The notes under the pieces: model-generated
Seen by the model: only the letters and a program-made list of their open reading frames with translations
Told to the model about the DNA's origin: nothing
Databases searched by the model: none
Made by a program: the position numbers and the translations under genes
Shown: piece after piece, positions 36,085-64,000 of the stretch
Layout: every line of letters starts with the position of its first letter
Position numbering within the stretch: position 1 is the first letter of the stretch
Assembly (NCBI RefSeq): GCF_032854445.1
Contig: NC_088302.1
Coordinates: 57,452,237 to 57,516,236, forward strand
Direction of reading: 5' to 3'
DNA length: 64,000 nt
DNA from: Liolophura sinensis
Lineage: Eukaryota; Mollusca; Polyplacophora; Chitonida; Chitonidae

Positions 36085-36820
36085 GCTTGGATCTGGATGT
36101 ATTTGTGAGCACTGGCCCAGATGGATCTGTATGGGTTAGTGAGCACTGGCCCAGATGGATCCGTATGGGGTTGTGAGCACTGGCCTAGATGGATCTGTAT
36201 GGGGTTGTGAGCACTGGCCTAGATGGATCTGTATGGGGTTGTGTGCACTGGCCCAGATGGATATGTACAGGTTAGTGAGTACTGGCCCAGCAGGATCTGT
36301 ATGGGTTTGTGATCACTCGACCAGATGAATGTGTAAGGTTTTGTGATCACTGGACCAGATGAATCTGTATGGGTTTGTGATCACTGGACCAGATGGACGT
36401 GTACGTGTTTGTGAGCACTGGCCCAGATGAATGTGTAAGGGTTTGTGAGCAGTGGCCCACATGGATCTGTATGGGTTAGTGAGTACTGGCCCAGATGGAT
36501 CTGTATGGGTTTTTGAGCACAGGTGCAGATGAATGTGTAAGGGTTTGTGAGCACTGGCCCAGATGGATCTGTATGGGTTTGTGATCACTGGCTCAGATGG
36601 ATGTGTAAGGGTTTGTGAGCACTGGCGCAGATGAATGTGTAAGGGTTAGTGAGCACTGGCCCAGATGGATCTGTAAGGGTTAGTGAGTACTGGCCCAGAT
36701 GGATCTGTATGGGTTTGTGAGCACTGGCCCAGATGGATCTGTATGGGTTTGTGATCACTGGCTCAGATGGATGTGTAAGGGTTTGTGAGCACTGGCTCAG
36801 ATGGATCTGTATGGGTTTAT
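36085..36820. repeat. 34-bp minisatellite (AGATGGATCTGTATGGGTTTGTGAGCACTGGCCC)
   Basis: About 21 copies of a 34-bp unit, for example AGATGGAT at 36119 and 36153, in the intergenic region between the convergent UBE3A and ISWI genes. Open minus-strand frames (His-Leu-rich) are artefacts. Confidence 0.93.
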
Positions 36821-37039
36821 AGAACATAAAGAGCGTCTCTGATGTGCATGTTTACAGCGGTCTTGGCCCGGACAACCAAATGAAAAGAATAAACCTTTCA
36901 GTAAGTGTATGTGTTGATTTCTTTTATCATTGTCAAAATGCCCATTTTGTGACATTTTCTTCGCGGGTAGAAATTTCATCATGATCATTGTTGGAACATT
37001 GTCTGTGTATGCTTGGGCTGAAAGGAAGATTTTTTCAAT

Positions 37040-37330
37040 GGTAGAATGACAAGGAGTCATTAGGTGCACAAAGGCAGGTCTTGTGGAAGGACCAGTCCTA
37101 AGTGCTGCCATCCCTGAAGTATCATGCCGAACACACCAAACATGGCACACCACTAAGTCCCATTGTATTGACCCAGGGGCCAACCAGCCTGGTTTCCTTG
37201 CTCTGACCTCTTGGTGCTGAGCGCCCAGCGAGGCAGCAACAAGCACCATTTATTATGTCTCTTTTTGGGATGATCCCAGATCTCCTGACTTTAAGATGGA
37301 CACTCTAATCATTAAGCTTACCGCAAACGA
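37040..37330 (-). mobile_element. Probable diverged tRNA-derived SINE
   Basis: About 290 bases with GGTGCTGAGCGCCCAGCGAG, GCAGCAACAAGCACCATTT, then GATGATCCCAGATCTCCTGAC and GGACACTCTAATCATTAAGC. The last part reads as a degenerate tRNA B-box/A-box region on the minus strand. No second copy lies in the window, so the call rests on the tRNA-like layout. Confidence 0.4.
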
Positions 37331-37699
37331 GAGCTAACAGCTGAGAAAAAATACTCTCTAGGCTGTTTGCCCTTTGTGTGTGGGGTGTTTGTGGTGAGAT
37401 TTCTTCCTCTCAAAGCCGTGTCACAGATATATAGCATGTTTGATATTTTATGGACTGATGAGGTGAAAATCTCACCATGTGCAATGATACTGAACTATTA
37501 GCTGAAGTGACTTTCACGGGACCAATGGAAATGTCATGCCAGTTCAAGATGGAAGAGCAAACAGCCTTGATAGTATTTTTAGCATCTTTTATGTAGATGG
37601 TGTTGAACCAATCACATTCCTTTGTACAAACGTGCTCGTGATACAATTTCATCTGGAATGTGTTATGAATGCAGATTGTTCATGTATTGCAACAGCAGA

Positions 37700-37890
37700 G
37701 TTTAGATTGATTTATTTATTTGATTGGTGTTTTCAAGAATATTTCACTTACACGACGGCGGCCAGCGTTATGGTGGGTGGAAACCGGGCAGAGCCCGGGG
37801 AAAACCCACGACCATCCGCAGGTTGTTGGCAGACCTTCCCACTTACGGCCGGTCATTACGCTGCCACGGAGGTCCCGCAGAGTTTAGAGA
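37700..37890 (-). mobile_element. SINE family A copy without head
   Basis: TTTATTTATTTGATTGGTGT, CAAGAATATTTCACTTACAC, CGGCGGCCAGCGTTATGGTG, GGAAACCGGGCAGAGCCCGG and CCCACGACCATCCGCAGG. This is the reverse orientation of the full element at 45937-46200. The tRNA-like head beyond the CGGCC end is replaced by unrelated sequence. Confidence 0.85.
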
Positions 37891-38618
37891 CGGAAGGAAT
37901 AAATGTAGACCAAATCCACTGGTCTGCACCCAATAAACCATAAAATTCCTATCATTGGAAAATGGATTAGGTAGCAAGGCTAACAAAATGCTAATTTGTA
38001 CATGTAAGAGACGCATGAACGCAAACTTCACCGTACTTCAAATAGTACCCTCGACGTTTACCCTGGATTCCAATACACAAGAAGAGAGACTATCATGAAT
38101 TTTGTAAGTTAAAGTAATTAACACACACAGCATCAGTGACATAACATCCCCTTTGTGTTCTTGTGCTTCACATGTATGCAAAGCTTGAGCTTAACACGTG
38201 GAATATTTCTGGAGATACCACCCTTCCACAAGATCTTACAACAAACTACGAAATGCACCAAGCCATGAATTTTGCAATTTACAGTATAAATTTATACGTT
38301 TTATAAATTTATACACAAGGAATCAAGGATTGCCCCTGTATTATAATGCTTTACACGTAAGCAAGCTTGAACTGAAGACTTGCAGTACTTCTTGGTCAAA
38401 GATGATGCCCGGAATGGGGCATCAGCCTGTCCTACAACACGCATGTACAGGCAAGATCAAAGAGCAATCTAATGAATTAGCTTATAGGTACTTCTGCTTT
38501 AATTTTAGGAATTTAGTATGAAATTTCATAACACGTCTGCATGGCTAGATTCATGCAGAACATCCATCAAGACAACAAAACAAGATGTTTTTACTTGTCA
38601 TAATTATTAAGTTAGACA

Positions 38619-38624
38619 TTTATT
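38619..38624 (-). other. Polyadenylation signal AATAAA for the ISWI gene
   Basis: TTTATT on the plus strand gives AATAAA on the minus strand, about 530 bases after the ISWI stop codon. No closer canonical hexamer was seen in 38625-39155. Confidence 0.45.
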
Positions 38625-39155
38625 TTCTAAAACTTCCACATGTACAAAACTGCAGGCTGACTTATGACATTCTTTAAATAGAATTACACTTAAAACACAA
38701 ACATCGCATAACAAAAATTGTTTTTAAAGAGCTCATAAAGCAAAGTAAACGTCACAATGAAGGTGGCGTTTTGACAGTAGACCAAACATATGCTGTGAAA
38801 TGCAAGACATCGCTACTGCTGGACATGCCAGTTACCTATGGCTTCTACATAGGTAGCACTGGAGAACACGACATCCTAAATAAGATATGGATGATTAAGA
38901 CACATGATCTACCACAGTATTGAGTAACCTACATAGCAGATACACGCACAAGGGGACGAAGGGGCAGTGATTATCTACAGATGTCCATGTGTGATGAGTA
39001 TAATGATGTACAATTTTACCAAGATCATTCAATATCTATTTGCGTAGCCTTTTGCAGACTTCCACTGCGTAACCAGGTTATTCTTGGATCTGAGATTTTA
39101 AGGGTTTTATCAGATGTAAGATTTGACATTTCAGAACCTGTCACCTATCAGCCAT

Positions 39156-60623
<21,468 letters not shown>

Positions 60624-60685
60624 CTGTAACGAAACAGAAAGAGATAAGACTACACCGAAATATGCCATGATCAAACAGGCACTAA

Positions 60686-60935
60686 ATACAGATTACAGCA
60701 ATAATCAATCTGGCACTAAATACAGATTACAACAACAATCAATCTGGCACTAAATACAGATTATAGCAATAATCAATCTGGCACTAAATACAGATTACAA
60801 CAATAATCAATCTGGCACTCAATACAGATTACAGCAATAATCAATCAACCACTCAATACAGATTACAACAACAATCAATCTGGCACTAAACAGAGATTAT
60901 AGCAATAATCAATCTGGCACTAAATACAGATTTCG
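60686..60935. repeat. 34-bp minisatellite (ATCTGGCACTAAATACAGATTACAACAATAATCA)
   Basis: Seven to eight copies just upstream (gene orientation) of the first recognised ISWI exon. The copies differ mainly in ACAACAAT versus TAGCAATA. Confidence 0.93.
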
Positions 60936-61239
60936 TCTTTGTGCAATGCACTGTGCAATGCAATGCACTGTCATTTAGGGTGCACTGGGTCCTACAGTGT
61001 ATTTCAAGAGATTGACCATTCATCAGAATAAGTATAACACAGTACTGAAGCAATTGAAGACTGCCATAATGCATGCCAGAAATTGACGTGTTCTGCTCAA
61101 TAAGAGTGGCGCAATAAGAGTCCAAGGATTAACCACTGAGACATGCAAATTTGATGAAGACAGATGTTTAGTGAGCAAAATCAACATCTCAGGAGTCGCG
61201 CCAGTTCCCACAGCTTCTTTGAGGGGTATTTAAAAGTTG

Positions 61240-61414
61240 AGTTGGACAACATAAATATACGGGGCACAACTTCTAGTTCTACTTATTCTGTCAGCAATGT
61301 TTCAGTATAGGTACTAATACCTTTATTATGCTTGATAACGGTATTACTACCTATACTAAATCGTCCCTCATTGAATAAAGAGACGGTGTGCCCCTTATAC
61401 TTGTTAGTCCACAC
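61240..61414. mobile_element. Foldback element / MITE of about 175 bp
   Basis: Imperfect long inverted repeat. The left arm contains TATACGGGGCACA and later GTATAGGTACTAATACC; the right arm contains GGTATTACTACCTATAC and then GTGTGCCCCTTATA, the reverse complements in reverse order. The outer ends GTTGGAC and GTCCACAC also pair roughly. Arms of about 75 bases surround a short AT-rich centre. No coding content. Confidence 0.6.
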
Positions 61415-64000
61415 AGGTTTGGACGAGTCAAGGTCATGGCTCTCGCAAAACACAGTTTAAAGGCATAATTTAACAGTAGTTGCTAAATTGAATATACATA
61501 TTATATGTAGCTTGGCCAGTGGGCTAAACAGTGCCGCACTGGTTTGCGTGAGCCCCTACCGTATCTCACCTAAACCTACTTGAACTTGCGAAACTCCTGA
61601 AATGCCAATCTGGTTTATTTAACTGAACTATGTTTGATCACAATTGACCAAGTACAGAAACTACCGTATTGACATATTTACAATATAAAGGGTCTGCCAG
61701 CTAGGCTAACCCTAACATGATGAACAGTTATGTCAACTCGACAATTTCCAGAAATGGGATGTGTGGTCTATGACATTTTCTCAATCAGTCGAGGGGATTT
61801 CACTTTTATTGGACCAGTCATCACAATCTGCTCTGGTTACATTCTGATCAGTCATTTCTAGTTCATATCCCGGCAAAACTGGCAGGCATGTTCCCCATCT
61901 CTAACCATCTCTTTATTTCGTCAGTTTGCACAGCTGGCAATTTTTATCTATGACAATTAACCATCAGTATGGAGAAAAGTCTGTTAGCAAAGTATTGAAA
62001 AGGCAAATATGGACTTCGATCTAAAACTGACCGATTTGAGCAGAACAGAAACTGATGCTGCTTGAGAAAATGTTGGGTAGGAACCTCCTGTCAGCAAGGC
62101 TGATACTTGCTATAGGCTTCATAAACACCCTTGCTTTACTCTACATATAAAAGTTGTCAGAATGCTTCTCTTTTTTCAGCCAATCATTGATGAGCTCTTA
62201 TATGTGTGTATTTCATTGATTTGAAGCAAATGTTCATATGTTTGGATCTGATTTATTCTTGACACAAAATTATATAACAGCAATAAGTAGTGTTATGAAC
62301 GATGATCTACTTGACACTGTGCTATCAGGCAACGCCGGTGATAGTGAAAGAGGTCGAACAGCCATTCGTTGTTCCATTGCTGTCTTGCCACTAATTTCTA
62401 TCAAACTTATTTTGACTCAAACTGACCATCCCTCCAATAACACATCGATGTGCAGAGAGTTATTTTTTGTGCTAGCACTTCTACGACTGGAGTGAAATAA
62501 ATTTATTCCCTGCACAGCATACTTCTCACCAGCCACATCCCATGATGTTGTTTTCTGCTCCTGTCGGTGTCAACAGATGAGGTCAAAATTAAAATATCGT
62601 TTGTTTGATAGACATTTGTTCAACATTTTGATGAGTACTACGGCATAATTTAAGTTTGTGCTAGCAACTTCAAATCCTGTACAGAGGCGGTACCGAGTGA
62701 AGTCGAACCTCATGACCTAGTAAAATAAAATCTATAGTGAGAAATTTGTTTTCATTTTCCTACATTTCCTAATTTTAATTAAACTTTGTGAGATTCAGGG
62801 GATTCTTCCTTCATGTGAAGAATTAAATATTTATTCTGTCTTCAATAAATCATTCAATGTACATGGTTATCTAGAACTGTGAAGAGTGTAAGGACCTAAG
62901 TGAGCCTCAGTTCAGATCACCAGCTTTTGAGACATGAGGACAAGGAGAGCCAAAGTCATGTTATATTGCATAAAGATTAAACGATGGAACATATCAGCTT
63001 TGTGTCTGTATGTAAACTTTCCTGTATACATTTAGAAATGCATCTGCCCATTCTAGTGTCACTAACACTTCACAACAATGTATCAGTCAACACATACAGT
63101 TTCTATCCAGGACAGTTTTCTCAGCATCTGGCCCTGCTGATCTCAGTGACAGTTCAGGAAATTGCACCAATATATTCCCAGCCACATGCTCCCTAAACTA
63201 GAGTTTTGGCGGGGAGAAATGGTACACACCCGACTAACCTTTTGTTTGGGATCTCCCGAACATTATCTTTCCATGCTAACAGAAGAGGCTCCTATGGAGG
63301 CCTCTGATACATGTGAAATGAGAGTAACACAATGGTGGATTCCAACATAAAAGGGCCTCTGTTGGGGATGCTTTGATTACATATGTTTAAAACAAAAATC
63401 TTCCATTTTGATCATGTATCAACGGATATTATGGTGTAAGGTCTCAATTTGTCACCGTGATTATACCACTCCATGACTGAATTAATTTAATTCACAAGAA
63501 ATATACTAAGGTATTTACGTACGTGCATGGGCTTCACGTAGAACCTCAGCTACAGCTTTAGCTACTTGTCCTTGGAGGTAGGCCTATAGGCCTGTGTCCA
63601 AGTTTTGTCAGTGTTTGTAAACATTTCGCCCTAAAACCAGAGCCACACAATTCTCAGCAATTCAATTCGTGTGCTTACGTGTGTTTTAAAGGTATAGCAT
63701 GGCAAAGAATTGATTCACGGAGAAATCTATATATTCCAGTTAAAAGTTGCTGACAGCTGGGACGTTTACAAGATTTCCTTAAACATCTTGCAATGATTAT
63801 CTCACAAAAGGAGCAATTAATATGAAATCTCAACTCTATATGGAAACACAAGGACCCTGGTCATCAGTTCAGTAAAGTATACATCCTCCCAAAAATATGG
63901 CAACACTATTTTATGGGTATCCAATTGGATACGGGTGAAAACACTTCATGAGCATTTCGATCTACGGGTATCGGATAAGTACATGTATACCCAAAGCATT
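61415..64000. other. Upstream flank or first intron of the ISWI gene; no gene recognised
   Basis: The missing ISWI N-terminal exon (about 50 residues, start codon) should lie here or right of the window. No frame on the minus strand shows a convincing acidic or Pro/Ser-rich ISWI N-terminus with a donor, and this segment is poorly conserved, so it may be present but unrecognised. Plus-strand frames at 62238-62495 and 62984-63196 show no family features. Confidence 0.4.

Noticed and set aside
62238-62495. Plus-strand 85-codon frame as a gene
   Set aside because: No family features, no splice context, and no similarity that I recognise; its length is within chance expectation.

Overview
This is eukaryotic, intron-rich, AT-leaning nuclear DNA from a metazoan. 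The three recognisable genes, the many tRNA-derived SINE copies and the very frequent TACATGTA-type words suggest a marine lophotrochozoan (mollusc, brachiopod or similar). The species cannot be named from the sequence, and no prokaryotic or CRISPR features are present.

Layout. Positions 3314-12427 (minus) hold the first nine coding exons of an NFXL1-type NFX1 zinc-finger gene; its 3' part lies beyond the left edge. Positions 12428-18339 hold no recognised gene (two long TA tracts, SINE copies). Positions 18340-18550 (plus) look like an orphan last exon of a type-B carboxylesterase. Positions 22081-32647 (plus) hold a complete UBE3A-type HECT ubiquitin ligase with the AZUL domain, HECT domain and catalytic cysteine. 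Positions 32648-39155 are an intergenic stretch with minisatellites and SINEs. Positions 39156-60623 (minus) hold 22 exons of an ISWI ATPase (SMARCA5/SMARCA1 type) from just before AutoN to the stop codon; the first coding exon was not found. UBE3A and ISWI converge. The three main genes act separately (predicted RING/zinc-finger protein, ubiquitin ligase, chromatin remodeller) and there is no sign of a shared pathway.

Roughly a third of the window is tandem repeat (about 24 arrays, units about 20-120 bp). The most unusual feature is that many arrays are not random intronic satellites. Their repeat unit spans an exon-intron junction, so a real splice site plus 20-70 bases of coding exon is copied again and again into the adjacent intron. 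I see this at one donor in NFXL1, two acceptors in UBE3A (a third array touches only the polypyrimidine tract), and three donors and two acceptors in ISWI. One ISWI intron is built almost wholly from a donor-anchored array followed by an acceptor-anchored array. Other points of note are two higher-order repeats (1,223 bp and 722 bp), a mariner-like MITE nested in a SINE, a start codon split by an intron in UBE3A, and a one-base frameshift in the ISWI SANT exon that is probably a homopolymer error.

Exon boundaries were placed by hand from GT-AG sites, reading phase and remembered family similarity. No alignment or transcript data were available.
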